Assembly (NCBI GenBank): GCA_964642545.1 | Contig: CAZXQU010000002.1 | Location: 1 to 64,000, forward strand | DNA: 64,000 bases | Direction: 5' to 3' | DNA from: QYOJ01 sp964642545 | GTDB lineage: Bacteria; Bacteroidota; Bacteroidia; Bacteroidales; FEN-979 | Shown: piece after piece, positions 8,615 through 16,982 of the stretch | How the letters are laid out: each line of letters opens with the position of its first letter | Position numbering within the stretch: position 1 is the first letter of the stretch | Made by a program: the position numbers and the translations under genes | Notes under the pieces: model-generated | The model's database searches: none | Seen by the model: only the letters and a program-made list of their open reading frames with translations | What the model was told of the DNA's origin: nothing

Positions 8615-9751
8615 TTATTTTTCAATCTTTAATTCGAGCAGTAATGATTTGAATGGAGGAGTATCAATAGGGTATTTTGATAAACCCTTTAAATATTCAC
8701 TACGTTTAAAGCCTAATCTGCTGTATTGGAGCATGTCTGATGGTATTATTATACTTGCATGTGTTCCTGTATTAAGTTGTCCAATTAACCTTGAAAATAT
8801 CTGCTGATTTGAATATGACATGCCGTCACTTCCAATATATGGGATAAAGGACAAAATGGTTGTATCAGATGTGCTTTTAGCTATAAATATTTTCATTGTA
8901 CATTGATCTGAATGTATCGTAGTACTATCTAAAAATGAAATCGTATATTTTACAGGGACCTCCTTCAAAGTATTTATTGAGGGGCCATCTCCTTTTGTAT
9001 TAATGAGATAGTAAAATCCATCCTTTGAGATATACTCGTTGTTTTTCGTTTTTATGAAATCTTTGATTTTTTCACTATCTAACAATTTAGCGGATTTCAT
9101 TTTATTAATATGGTCAGTTGATGTGATATAAAATGGGATAAATTCATTGTTTAAAGATTGACCATGAGATTTATAATTTAACAAATATATTCCTGTTTTT
9201 ATTTCTTCACTGGGTGTAATTTGGTAAATATTTTCTTCTATTAGTTTTTGTTTAACTGGAATTTGAGACTCAGCGGTATAATTTAAAACTCCCCATGAAT
9301 CAACTATTTTATAATATATTACTCCTGTATAGTTGTCGTGATATGTATCATGAATATCTTTAACCTTATCAGGAACCTTTATCAATTCGCAGTTAGTAAT
9401 AGCTTCTCCATTTATTATCAAACCATTTTTAATGAAATCATCAACACTAATGAATTCTGCTTCACTAGCACTAATATAATATCTTCTAATAGTATGATCC
9501 TTCCCAAACCTAGAGTCTCTAAAAACCTGACTATAAGTTCTTAATCCAAGTTCACCTGCGGTTGGTTTGCCTAAACTCTGCTTACGGTCCCAGACTTCTT
9601 GTCGTATTAATTCACAATATTCATCAGAAGTCAGGTAGTATACACCAAAGCTTTCTGGATACTCAGGTTTAGAGGAACAGGATGTTAAAAAAGTTAAAAT
9701 AAAATAGAGAATTCCAATCCTACTCAACCTAACAATTAATAAATGATTCAT
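8615..9751 (-). CDS. AT-rich orphan lipoprotein, function unknown
   Basis: A 378-residue protein with a lipoprotein signal (ILYFILTFLTSCSSK, Cys near residue 25). I recognise no family. The body has many Tyr, Ile and Ser residues and beta-strand-like segments, with no cysteine-rich or catalytic motif. Base composition is clearly more AT-rich than flanking housekeeping genes. The gene lies between two sets of TGGTCA-type repeats (8481-8571 and 9878-9911). That suggests acquisition by transfer, perhaps as cargo of a lost element. Confidence 0.6.
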   Translation of the reverse strand: MNHLLIVRLSRIGILYFILTFLTSCSSKPEYPESFGVYYLTSDEYCELIRQEVWDRKQSLGKPTAGELGLRTYSQVFRDSRFGKDHTIRRYYISASEAEFISVDDFIKNGLIINGEAITNCELIKVPDKVKDIHDTYHDNYTGVIYYKIVDSWGVLNYTAESQIPVKQKLIEENIYQITPSEEIKTGIYLLNYKSHGQSLNNEFIPFYITSTDHINKMKSAKLLDSEKIKDFIKTKNNEYISKDGFYYLINTKGDGPSINTLKEVPVKYTISFLDSTTIHSDQCTMKIFIAKSTSDTTILSFIPYIGSDGMSYSNQQIFSRLIGQLNTGTHASIIIPSDMLQYSRLGFKRSEYLKGLSKYPIDTPPFKSLLLELKIEK

Positions 9752-9877
9752 ATGATTTTTCGTCTTAAAAATTAAATAAATATAACTTAGTTTGTATTAT
9801 TGACTTGTCCAATTGAAGATCATAAGGTAGTCATTCATGAATCAGAAATGATTAATGCCCAATCGACAAAATGATGC

Positions 9878-9911
9878 TGGTCAATTTAAATTGGCCGACA
9901 GGGGGTGGTCA
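9878..9911 (+). repeat. third TGGTCA-bounded repeat, IS21-end-like
   Basis: A 34-bp segment starting TGGTCAATTTAAATTGG and ending GGTGGTCA has the layout of the two repeats at 8481-8571 and the same orientation as 8542-8571. It lies upstream of the orphan lipoprotein gene, so related repeats flank that gene on both sides. Spacing differs by 4 bp from the other copies, so homology rests on the TGGTCA ends and the central GGCCGA core shared with 8481-8510. Confidence 0.4.
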
Positions 9912-9972
9912 CATGATAAGTTTCGTCCAGAGTATTGTCCCACGATCCGTTTAATCCAATAAGGCAAAATAA

Positions 9973-11499
9973 CTAAAACTTGTACGTAAATTGAGCGGTG
10001 TAACTAAGCTTGAGATTACTTATTGCATCTCCACCATTATAATAAGTACCATTGCTGTCTTTCCAATTAATAAACGTATGATTTTCTTTTACTGATGCTG
10101 GTAAAACTAAGCTTTTTAGTGGATTTCTATCAAATGCACTATATCCAATCTTCTCAACAGATTCAGGTATTGAGATGCTTGTAAGAGAGTTTTCATAAAA
10201 TGCATAATCTCCTATGGAAGTAAGTTTGCTGTTACTTTCAAAGGTCACACTTGTAAGTAATTTTGTCTTAAATGCTCCTTTTCCAATGAGCGCAACAGAA
10301 TTTGGAATCGTAATGCTGGTCAAAGGGTTTCCGGCAAATGCATAATCTCCAATGGAATAAAGATTACTATTCTCCTCAAAAGTGATACTTGTAAGAGAGT
10401 TGCCCTGAAATGCATTATTTCCTATCTCTGTAACAGAGTTTGGAATCGTAATGGTTGAAAGGGAATTTTCCTGAAATGCAGAATTTCCAATGGCAGAAAC
10501 AGAGTTTGGGATAATAATACTAGTTAGCGAGTTTCTTTTAAACGCATTCTCTCCAATGGTAGTAAGACTGCTATTACTCTCAAAAGTTAGGTTGGTAATT
10601 GGATTTCCATAAAATGCATTTTTCCCAATGTTCGTAACAGAGTTTGGGATAATAATGGCAGTTATGGAATTTCCTAGAAATGCTTCTTCTCCAATGGAAG
10701 TAAGTTTGCTGTTACTTTCAAAAGTCACATTTGCCAGTGATTTCCCTTTAAATACTCCTTTCCCAATGTTCGTAACAGAGTTTGGAATCGTAAGACTTGT
10801 TAACGGGTTTCCACAAAATGCATAATCTTCAATGAAAATAAGACTGCTACTACTCCCGAAAGTGATACTAGTAATTGGATTTTGGTAAAATGCATACTTT
10901 CCTATGCTCTTCACAGAGTTTGGTATCGTAATACTGGTAAGGGAATTTTTCTGGAAGGCACTTTCCCCAATGGAAGTAAGACTACTATTATCTTCAAAAT
11001 GGATGCTTGAAAGGGAATTTTCCTGAAATGCAGATTTTCCAATAGTAGTGATAGAGCTTGGGATTGTAAGTGTGGCCAGGACATTTCCTTGGAATACACT
11101 TTCCTCTATAGATGTAAGATTGCAATTACTCTCAAAATTGATGCTTATCAGGGCGTTTCCTCTAAATGCTGATTTTTCAATAATAGTTATGGAATTTGGG
11201 ATTGTTATGCTTGTAAGGGAGTTGCGTTGAAATGCACTTTCTGATATCGTTTCAAGTGTTGAGGGAAGCTTAAGTGCTGATATTTTTTTATAGTAAAAAA
11301 CTTTTTCTCTTATTCCTCTAACTGTTTGCCCGTCTAATGTTTCAGGAATAATTATAATAGTATTATTGAAACCATAAGTACACTTTGTTATAAAGCCATT
11401 TTCTACTACAACGTCATCATCTGTTAACGTGTAAGGCTGTTGTGCAAATGTTACTGTCGTAAAACTGATAGCACATAATAAAAGTAATAAATTCCTCAT
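9973..11499 (-). CDS. BspA-type leucine-rich-repeat exported protein
   Basis: The 508-residue protein has a signal peptide (LLLLCAISFTTVTFAQQ, cleavage near residue 19). It then carries about 18 LRR_5 (BspA/Treponema-type) units with the pattern AFxxNxLTSITIPNSVxxIG. Two unit types tend to alternate: a 23-residue IPNSV form and a roughly 25-residue FESNSxLTSIG form. The C-terminus (about residues 465-508) resembles a small InlB/Flg_new-like beta module (FINWKDSNGTYYNGGDAI). No T9SS sorting domain is visible. BspA-type proteins mediate adhesion to proteins or other cells. Nucleotide-level similarity between units makes copy-number change by recombination likely. Confidence 0.85.
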   Translation of the reverse strand: MRNLLLLLCAISFTTVTFAQQPYTLTDDDVVVENGFITKCTYGFNNTIIIIPETLDGQTVRGIREKVFYYKKISALKLPSTLETISESAFQRNSLTSITIPNSITIIEKSAFRGNALISINFESNCNLTSIEESVFQGNVLATLTIPSSITTIGKSAFQENSLSSIHFEDNSSLTSIGESAFQKNSLTSITIPNSVKSIGKYAFYQNPITSITFGSSSSLIFIEDYAFCGNPLTSLTIPNSVTNIGKGVFKGKSLANVTFESNSKLTSIGEEAFLGNSITAIIIPNSVTNIGKNAFYGNPITNLTFESNSSLTTIGENAFKRNSLTSIIIPNSVSAIGNSAFQENSLSTITIPNSVTEIGNNAFQGNSLTSITFEENSNLYSIGDYAFAGNPLTSITIPNSVALIGKGAFKTKLLTSVTFESNSKLTSIGDYAFYENSLTSISIPESVEKIGYSAFDRNPLKSLVLPASVKENHTFINWKDSNGTYYNGGDAISNLKLSYTAQFTYKF

Positions 11500-11758
11500 A
11501 ATTTAATGTGATTTAGGTAAGCTTACTCTTTACGATTTTCAGCATACTCGTTTGCAAATGAAATTATTGTAGTTTCTGTATTAATGAATCATCAAAAAGG
11601 ATAACCCTAATGGGTCAATAAAAATACCCTGACTAGTTGATTTTATAAATTGTAAAGATATGTTTTTTTATTACTTACAACTTCATAAAGTAGCATAGCT
11701 ATTAGGAACCGAGATAAGAAAAACTGAAAATCTTGATCAAAACCTGGCGGAAAACAAA
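11500..11758. other. AT-rich intergenic stretch
   Basis: This gap between the LRR gene and the tRNA terminator holds no convincing coding frame, repeat or RNA gene. It is strongly AT-rich and presumably contains the LRR gene promoter, though I found no clear TAnnTTTG element on the minus strand. Confidence 0.5.
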
Positions 11759-11796
11759 GAACCACTTACAGGTGATGTTTGTAAGTGGTTCTTTTT
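11759..11796 (-). terminator. bidirectional hairpin terminator downstream of the tRNA
   Basis: Perfect 11-bp inverted arms (GAACCACTTAC at 11759-11769 and its complement at 11781-11791) enclose an 11-nt loop. On the plus strand a run of five T follows. On the minus strand, the direction of tRNA transcription, a T-rich TTTGTTTT follows. It lies 16 bp beyond the tRNA 3' end. Confidence 0.75.
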
Positions 11797-11811
11797 AAAT
11801 GGTTTAACTTG

Positions 11812-11885
11812 TGGGCCCACCAGGACTTGAACCTGGGACCAATAGATTATGAGTCTACTGCTCTAACCAACTGAGCTATGGGCCC
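11812..11885 (-). tRNA. tRNA with CAU anticodon, probably tRNA-Ile2 (lysidine)
   Basis: The minus strand folds as a 74-nt cloverleaf. It has a 7-bp acceptor (GGGCCCA with TGGGCCC), D arm AGCTCAGTTGGTTAGAGCA, anticodon stem GTAGA/TCTAT with loop CTCATAA (anticodon CAT), and T arm GGTTCAAGTCC. CCA is not encoded. The anticodon fits elongator Met or the Ile2 type whose C34 is changed to lysidine to read AUA. The TTGGTC variable region and G/C-only acceptor look closer to Ile2 as I remember E. coli ileX, so I favour Ile2 without certainty. Confidence 0.9.
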
Positions 11886-11891
11886 TTTCAT

Positions 11892-11927
11892 AATTACGAA
11901 TGATTCGAATTACGAATTACGAATTGG
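11892..11927. repeat. phased heptamer repeat (CGAATTA) beside the tRNA
   Basis: Four copies of a 7-nt unit related to CGAATTA, one of them slightly expanded (ATGATTCGA), lie immediately upstream of the tRNA 5' end. The run is non-coding and resembles the other 7-8 nt phased repeats in this window (39354, 50004, 55610). Confidence 0.6.
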
Positions 11928-11950
11928 ACTGCAAAAGTACAGATTTTTTA

Positions 11951-12937
11951 CTATTTCAGGTATATCCCTGAGCCGATAAAATAGTCGATCCCGGGAATCT
12001 TCATCACATAGGCAAGTTTAGGCTCTTCCTGTCCCGTTACAGGGTTGTTCCACCAGTATTCATAATATCCTCCTCCTGCGGGTTCTTCGGCAATCCTAAC
12101 AAGCTCTCTGATTACATAATTCCCCCGTGAATCCTGGTAATCGTATAAGTTTTGTCCCTGAAGGTTTTTCTGGGTGCCATGCGCAATATTCACACAGTTG
12201 AAATCATAAATAAAGAAGTAGCCAGACTGATCATCGAAGAACCGGACGAAATCGATCATCTTACGGCAAAACTGGACCCGGTCATTCGTATTGCTATAGA
12301 AAGTTGAAAATACTCCGCTTATGCCTTGCGCCATCACCTGGGTTGCGACTTTTGCAACCTTCATTTTCGCGTCTGAAGGAGAGTAATAGAAGTCAGGAGG
12401 GTCACCGTAAAAACCCGATCCGATAAAAAATTCAGCCGACGGAATACTCTTTACAAATCCGAGCTTGCGCTCTGTTGTATTTGTAGAGGGATTGTTGAAA
12501 TAGTACTCTACAAATCCATAACCTGTGTAAATGACCGTGTTGACCATATCCCGTACATAGTATTTCCCATTCGCATCCTGAACATCCATCCTGTAGGTTC
12601 CGATCAAAGAGAGGTTAGTTGCATGAGCAACCATCCAAGCTTTGTATGATTCCACAAAAAAGTAGCCTGATTGATCACCGAAAAACCGAATGGGTTCGAT
12701 GAATGACTGGCAAAAAAAGGCTCTGGCAGCACTATCCGTAATCATCGATTGAAATACTGTTTCAAACCCTGTTGCTGTATTGGTTGTACTAACCTCAACA
12801 ATCGTTTTATCAAGAGTATACTGAGATATAAAATCTGCGGGCAAGTATTCAATTTGGGTTATCTTATTACAGGATACCATTCCCAGGACCAGGATGACAG
12901 CGAGCCATGCTCTTCTGGATAAAAATAATTGAGCCAT
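11951..12937 (-). CDS. lipoprotein with two single-Cache (sCache_2-like) domains
   Basis: A 328-residue lipoprotein (signal WLAVILVLGMVSCNK, Cys near residue 23). Two tandem copies of a Cache-type sensing module are visible: FFGDQSGYFFVESYKAW, then VEYYFNNPSTNTTERKLGFV and FFIGSGFYGD; and FFDDQSGYFFIYDFNCV, then YYEYWWNNPVTGQEEPKLAY and YFIGSGIYLK. Cache domains bind small ligands at the cell surface and usually feed chemoreceptors or kinases. Here no signalling output is attached, so it may act as a free ligand-binding lipoprotein. It is a single-gene unit. Confidence 0.8.
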   Translation of the reverse strand: MAQLFLSRRAWLAVILVLGMVSCNKITQIEYLPADFISQYTLDKTIVEVSTTNTATGFETVFQSMITDSAARAFFCQSFIEPIRFFGDQSGYFFVESYKAWMVAHATNLSLIGTYRMDVQDANGKYYVRDMVNTVIYTGYGFVEYYFNNPSTNTTERKLGFVKSIPSAEFFIGSGFYGDPPDFYYSPSDAKMKVAKVATQVMAQGISGVFSTFYSNTNDRVQFCRKMIDFVRFFDDQSGYFFIYDFNCVNIAHGTQKNLQGQNLYDYQDSRGNYVIRELVRIAEEPAGGGYYEYWWNNPVTGQEEPKLAYVMKIPGIDYFIGSGIYLK

Positions 12938-13049
12938 TTGTTGTGATATTTACTCAGGGTTAATTTTCATGATGCAAATTAAACAATCTCCTGTTTCAAT
13001 CCAAAGGTTCTCCTAAAAATCCCCACCTTTGTACTCAATATTTATTATC

Positions 13050-13697
13050 ATGGAAAGGACCTCTTTCAGCAACATTATCTTCGATTTTGGGGGAGTCGTA
13101 TGCAACATCGATATTTCCATCACAGAAAAAGCATTCGTGGATCTGGGCATCAGGCAGTTCGACAAAGAGTATTCCGTTACCGAACGGGATAACTTCTTCG
13201 GTAGCTTTGAATCCGGAAAGATCACACCGGATCAATTCAGGGAAACATTAAAACACTATTTTGACCGCCCGGTTACAGGCCAACAGATTGATGATGCATG
13301 GAACGCTCTTCTTCAGGATATTCCAGTCTCGCGGATAGGGCTTCTGCGGAAACTCGCTAAACAATACCGCTTGTTTCTTCTCAGCAATACCAATGAGATC
13401 CATTATACCAAATACCTGAAAGAGTTGCAGGAAGTTTATGGTGTCTCTGGGTTTGAGGACCTTTTTGAAAAGGCTTACTTCTCACATCAGATTGGCTTCC
13501 GGAAGCCGTTTCGTGAAGTATTTGATTTTGTTGTCGGGGATGCAGGACTGATCCGAAGCGAAACACTCTTTATCGACGACTCCATTCAGCATGTTGAGGG
13601 GGCAAAAAAGACAGGACTTCTGGCATATCATCTTCGTGAAGGGGAGAGTATCACTGATCTCTTCAGCCCAGAAATGAAGTTTCTGCGACCTCTGTAG
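13050..13697 (+). CDS. HAD-IA family phosphatase, YihX-like
   Basis: A 215-residue HAD hydrolase. Motif I is FDFGGVVCNIDI with nucleophile Asp12; the usual second Asp is Gly14, as in the YihX/haloacid-phosphatase-like group. Motif II is LSNT (111-114), the motif III lysine is in FRKP (150-153) and motif IV is FIDDS (174-178). Likely substrate: a sugar phosphate or other small phosphomonoester. The ATG at 13050 is preferred over the in-frame TTG at 13029. Its 3' end overlaps the convergent MFS gene by 35 bp. Confidence 0.88.
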   Translation: MERTSFSNIIFDFGGVVCNIDISITEKAFVDLGIRQFDKEYSVTERDNFFGSFESGKITPDQFRETLKHYFDRPVTGQQIDDAWNALLQDIPVSRIGLLRKLAKQYRLFLLSNTNEIHYTKYLKELQEVYGVSGFEDLFEKAYFSHQIGFRKPFREVFDFVVGDAGLIRSETLFIDDSIQHVEGAKKTGLLAYHLREGESITDLFSPEMKFLRPL

Positions 13698-15129
13698 TTT
13701 TTACTTCATCTTCCCTGATGAAGAGAGAGAAGAAGATGGCCATCAGGCACATCGCTGCGCCACCAATATAGGCCCATGAAAATCCGGCCATCATCTCCGA
13801 CGCGGGAACCGACTTCAGTGCAAATCCTGTATTTCCAGGGGTATGTGGCAACCTCATGGTAAAGATCATCTGCATCAGGATCAGTCCAAGCATTTGGCCC
13901 ATATTGGTTCCAAGCTTAAAAACGCTTGAAGAGATCGACTGTTTATCCTCTGGTGCAAGTGACATCACCAGGTTATTGTTGGGCGTAATGAACAAGGCAT
14001 ACGAAATACCCATCAGAACCATAAAGCCAAAAAGAATCCCGAGATGCAGAAAGGGCAGCAGTAGCGCAAATGCAATACAGTTGATCGTTGCGAGAATCAT
14101 CCCGACGATGGTCAGCCGAACTTTTGACACCTTATCTGATAGTCTCCCGGTAACAGGGCTAACCATACTGAATACCACGGCAAAGGTCATCAGGATAAAT
14201 CCGGCATATGTTATATCAATCTTCAATCCGTACATCAGGTAAAAGGGCAACAGAACATTGCTACCCGCCATCAAGCCAAATCCTAAAATGGAAGCAAGAA
14301 TTGCGAACGAAAAACTTCGGCTGCTAAAAATGGAGAGGTCCAGGATCGGATCTTTCGACCTCCGTTCACAAAAGACAAATCCAATGATTAACACAACCGA
14401 TCCAATGAATCCTCCGATGGTCAACAATGAACCCCAACCTAAATCCCTTCCCTTACTGATGAAAAACACAAGCAATGCAAGACCTGTAAAACTCAGAAAC
14501 GACCCGAGGAAATCAAACTTTTTTGAACCGGTTTGTTTTCCGCGATTCGGGATGTCGGCAGGGATGGTTTTTAAAGCAAACACGACAGCCAGAATCCCAA
14601 CAGGAACATTTACAAGAAAGATCCAGTGCCAGTTCAGCGTACCGGTAATCAAGCCGCCCAACGGATTTCCAATGAGAAGTCCCAACGATGTGACGGGGGA
14701 GAAAATCCCAAATGCCCACCCCCTCCTGTCGGCCGGAATAAACCGGGTGATCAGTGATATAGAGGTAGCAAAGAGCATGGAGCCTCCCAAGGCTTGTAAA
14801 AGTCTGCCTCCAAGCAGGAGTGAAAACGTTGGTGCTATTCCGCATAACAGGGAGCTCACGGTAAATACGGTGAATCCACTGATGAAGATCTTTTTTACTC
14901 CAAAAATATCAGCCAGTTTCCCAAAGATAATCAACGAACTCGATAACATTAACAGGTAAACGAGTGCAACCTGAACTACCGTGGCGGTAGAGATGTTGAA
15001 GTAGGAGGCAATGTTGGGAAGGGAGATGTTTACAATGTTGTTGTCGAGTAACACCATAAAGCCGGCAAGGGAACCGCTAAGAATAATTCCAATTTGCTTG
15101 CTTCGGCTAGAAACTTTTTTGTTTGTCAC
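13663..15129 (-). CDS. MFS drug/proton antiporter, 14-TM EmrB/QacA (DHA2) type
   Basis: Exports lipophilic compounds using the proton gradient. The 488-residue sequence shows 14 hydrophobic segments, the loop 2-3 motif (GKLADIFGVKKIF) and the antiporter motif C-like GRLLQALGGSMLFA. It begins LDNNIVNISLPNIASYF, a typical DHA2 helix 1. There is no adjacent adaptor or outer-membrane gene, so it probably works alone. Transcribed divergently from queA, with 147 bp between. Confidence 0.9.
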   Translation of the reverse strand: MTNKKVSSRSKQIGIILSGSLAGFMVLLDNNIVNISLPNIASYFNISTATVVQVALVYLLMLSSSLIIFGKLADIFGVKKIFISGFTVFTVSSLLCGIAPTFSLLLGGRLLQALGGSMLFATSISLITRFIPADRRGWAFGIFSPVTSLGLLIGNPLGGLITGTLNWHWIFLVNVPVGILAVVFALKTIPADIPNRGKQTGSKKFDFLGSFLSFTGLALLVFFISKGRDLGWGSLLTIGGFIGSVVLIIGFVFCERRSKDPILDLSIFSSRSFSFAILASILGFGLMAGSNVLLPFYLMYGLKIDITYAGFILMTFAVVFSMVSPVTGRLSDKVSKVRLTIVGMILATINCIAFALLLPFLHLGILFGFMVLMGISYALFITPNNNLVMSLAPEDKQSISSSVFKLGTNMGQMLGLILMQMIFTMRLPHTPGNTGFALKSVPASEMMAGFSWAYIGGAAMCLMAIFFSLFIREDEVKTTEVAETSFLG

Positions 15130-15218
15130 AATGATTATTTTTTCGAAACAAATGTAACATTTCCTTAGTCATTTCAAGGCTGCCTTGTTTAATCAATCTA
15201 AATTGGTTGTAAAAGGAC

Positions 15219-15249
15219 TTGACTTTCAGCTAAAATTGGATTACCTTTG
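15219..15249 (+). promoter_or_regulatory. sigma-AB type promoter of queA
   Basis: A TTG at 15219-15221 and TACCTTTG at 15242-15249 are separated by 20 bp, matching the Bacteroidota -33/-7 consensus. The queA start codon is 28 bp downstream. Confidence 0.7.
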
Positions 15250-15276
15250 CAACCCTCAATTAGAGGCTAAACCCAT

Positions 15277-16326
15277 ATGAAGCTTTCACACTTTCGCTTT
15301 CATCTGCCCCAGGAACTGATCGCTAACGAGCCACCGAAGCAGAGAGATGACGTGCCAATGATGGTTTTGAACAGGAAAAATAAAACCATTGAACACAAGC
15401 ACTTCAAAGATATTCTAACCTATTTCGGAGATGGAGATGTCTTCATCCTTAATAACACCAAGGTTTTTCCTGCCCGCCTATTTGGTGAGAAGGAGAAAAC
15501 GGGTGCTAAAATTGAAGTCTTCCTCCTCAGGGAATTAAACCGAGAGTCCCGTTTGTGGGATGTATTGGTTGATCCGGCCCGCAAAATCCGTATCGGTAAC
15601 AAACTCTACTTCGGAGATGACGACTCGCTGGTTGCCGAGGTGATCGACAACACCACATCACGTGGGCGCACAATCCGGTTTTTGTTTGACGGATCCTACG
15701 AGGAGTTTAAACGTACTATTCAGCGCTTGGGACAAACACCGTTGCCAAAAATCCATAATCGCCCTGTTACTGAAGAGGACGAGGTTCGGTATCAGACCAT
15801 CTATGCGAAACACGAAGGGGCCGTGGCAGCTCCTACTGCCGGATTGCATTTCAGCCGGGAAATCATGAAACGCCTTGAACTTCAGGGTGTTAATTTTGCT
15901 GAAGTGACGCTGCATGTCGGTCTTGGTAATTTCCGCTCCATTGATGTCGAAGACCTTACCAAGCACAAAATGGACAGTGAAGAGATCATCATTGAACCCG
16001 AAACTGCCGAAATTGTCAACCGCGCAAAGGCAAACAAGAAGAAAGTTGTAGCGATCGGAACAACCACCATGAAAGCGATTGAATCGTCGGTTGCTATCTC
16101 CAATATGCTGAAGCCTTATCGTGGATGGACCAATAAGTTTATCTTTCCTCCATATGAGTTCAGCATTGCAAATGCCATGGTGAGCAACTTCCACCTCCCC
16201 CAATCCCCAATGATGATGCTTGTCGCAGCATTTGCAGGATACGACTTTCTCATGGAGGCCTACGAAGAAGCTGTCAAAAAGAAGTATAAGTTCTTTACTT
16301 ACGGCTACCCGATGCTGATCCTTTGA
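15277..16326 (+). CDS. queA: S-adenosylmethionine:tRNA ribosyltransferase-isomerase
   Basis: Transfers the ribosyl moiety of SAM to 7-aminomethyl-7-deazaguanine in tRNA, giving epoxyqueuosine. The 349-residue length and conserved blocks are typical: SHFRFHLPQELIANEPP at the N-terminus, DVFILNNTKVFPARLFG, then VAAPTAGLHFS and LHVGLGNFRSIDVEDL, and VSNFHLPQSPMMMLVAAFAG near the C-terminus. Its stop overlaps the ispD start (TGATG), so the two are an operon. Confidence 0.96.
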   Translation: MKLSHFRFHLPQELIANEPPKQRDDVPMMVLNRKNKTIEHKHFKDILTYFGDGDVFILNNTKVFPARLFGEKEKTGAKIEVFLLRELNRESRLWDVLVDPARKIRIGNKLYFGDDDSLVAEVIDNTTSRGRTIRFLFDGSYEEFKRTIQRLGQTPLPKIHNRPVTEEDEVRYQTIYAKHEGAVAAPTAGLHFSREIMKRLELQGVNFAEVTLHVGLGNFRSIDVEDLTKHKMDSEEIIIEPETAEIVNRAKANKKKVVAIGTTTMKAIESSVAISNMLKPYRGWTNKFIFPPYEFSIANAMVSNFHLPQSPMMMLVAAFAGYDFLMEAYEEAVKKKYKFFTYGYPMLIL

Positions 16327-16982
16327 TGAAGGCCGTTATCATCGTTGCCGGTGGGTCGGGCACCCGTATGAATTCTCTTGTCCCAAAACAATTTCTTCTG
16401 TTGAAGGATCTCCCCGTATTGTTCTATTCATTATCCGCTTTTTTCCAGTTTGATGCCACCATCAGAATACTGCTGGCATTGCCACAGGAATTATTTGGTA
16501 ACTGGACTGAATTGCAGCGAAGATATGAAATGACCATACCTCATGAGGTGATTCCGGGAGGAGAGACCCGTTTTCATTCTGTCTTGAATTGCTTGCAACG
16601 TCTTGATAATGATGGGTTGGTTGCCATTCACGACGGGGCGAGGCCCCTGGTTTCCCAGGAACTGATTTATAGGCTGTTCTCTGCAGCAGAAGAAAAGGGG
16701 AATGCGATTCCCGTAGTCCCGGTTAAGGAATCTATCCGTAAGTTGGTTGGGTCATCAAACCAACCGGCCAATCGCTCCCTGTTCCGGATTGTTCAAACAC
16801 CCCAGGTCTTCCAAACTTCACTGATTCAGAAGGCATACGCCCAACCCTTCAGTCCCGGGTTCACCGACGATGCAACCGTGTTCGAATCGTTGGGAAAACC
16901 AATCCATCTGGTCGAAGGCGATCCAGCCAATATCAAAATCACCTACCCTGCCGATCTGCAAGTGGCCGAAGCTTTCTTGTAG
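16326..16982 (+). CDS. ispD: 2-C-methyl-D-erythritol 4-phosphate cytidylyltransferase
   Basis: Third step of the MEP isoprenoid pathway: forms CDP-methylerythritol from MEP and CTP. The nucleotide-binding loop VAGGSGTRM with PKQF is at the N-terminus. IHDGARPLVS, IPVVPVKESIRK and TDDATVFE are also family blocks. The 218-residue length is normal. The ATG at 16326 overlaps the queA stop by 1 bp. It ends directly against the convergent glycosyltransferase gene with no spacer and no obvious terminator. Confidence 0.95.
   Translation: MKAVIIVAGGSGTRMNSLVPKQFLLLKDLPVLFYSLSAFFQFDATIRILLALPQELFGNWTELQRRYEMTIPHEVIPGGETRFHSVLNCLQRLDNDGLVAIHDGARPLVSQELIYRLFSAAEEKGNAIPVVPVKESIRKLVGSSNQPANRSLFRIVQTPQVFQTSLIQKAYAQPFSPGFTDDATVFESLGKPIHLVEGDPANIKITYPADLQVAEAFL

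Noticed and set aside
9973..11499. Dense repeats that might look like a CRISPR array
   Set aside because: The repeats have no conserved direct repeat with unique spacers; they form an uninterrupted LRR reading frame.
14258..14959. A 233-codon frame on the plus strand
   Set aside because: It is antisense to the MFS transporter, whose helices and motifs are clear; composition is that of a shadow frame.
15658..16203. A 181-codon frame on the minus strand
   Set aside because: Antisense to queA, with no recognisable domain.
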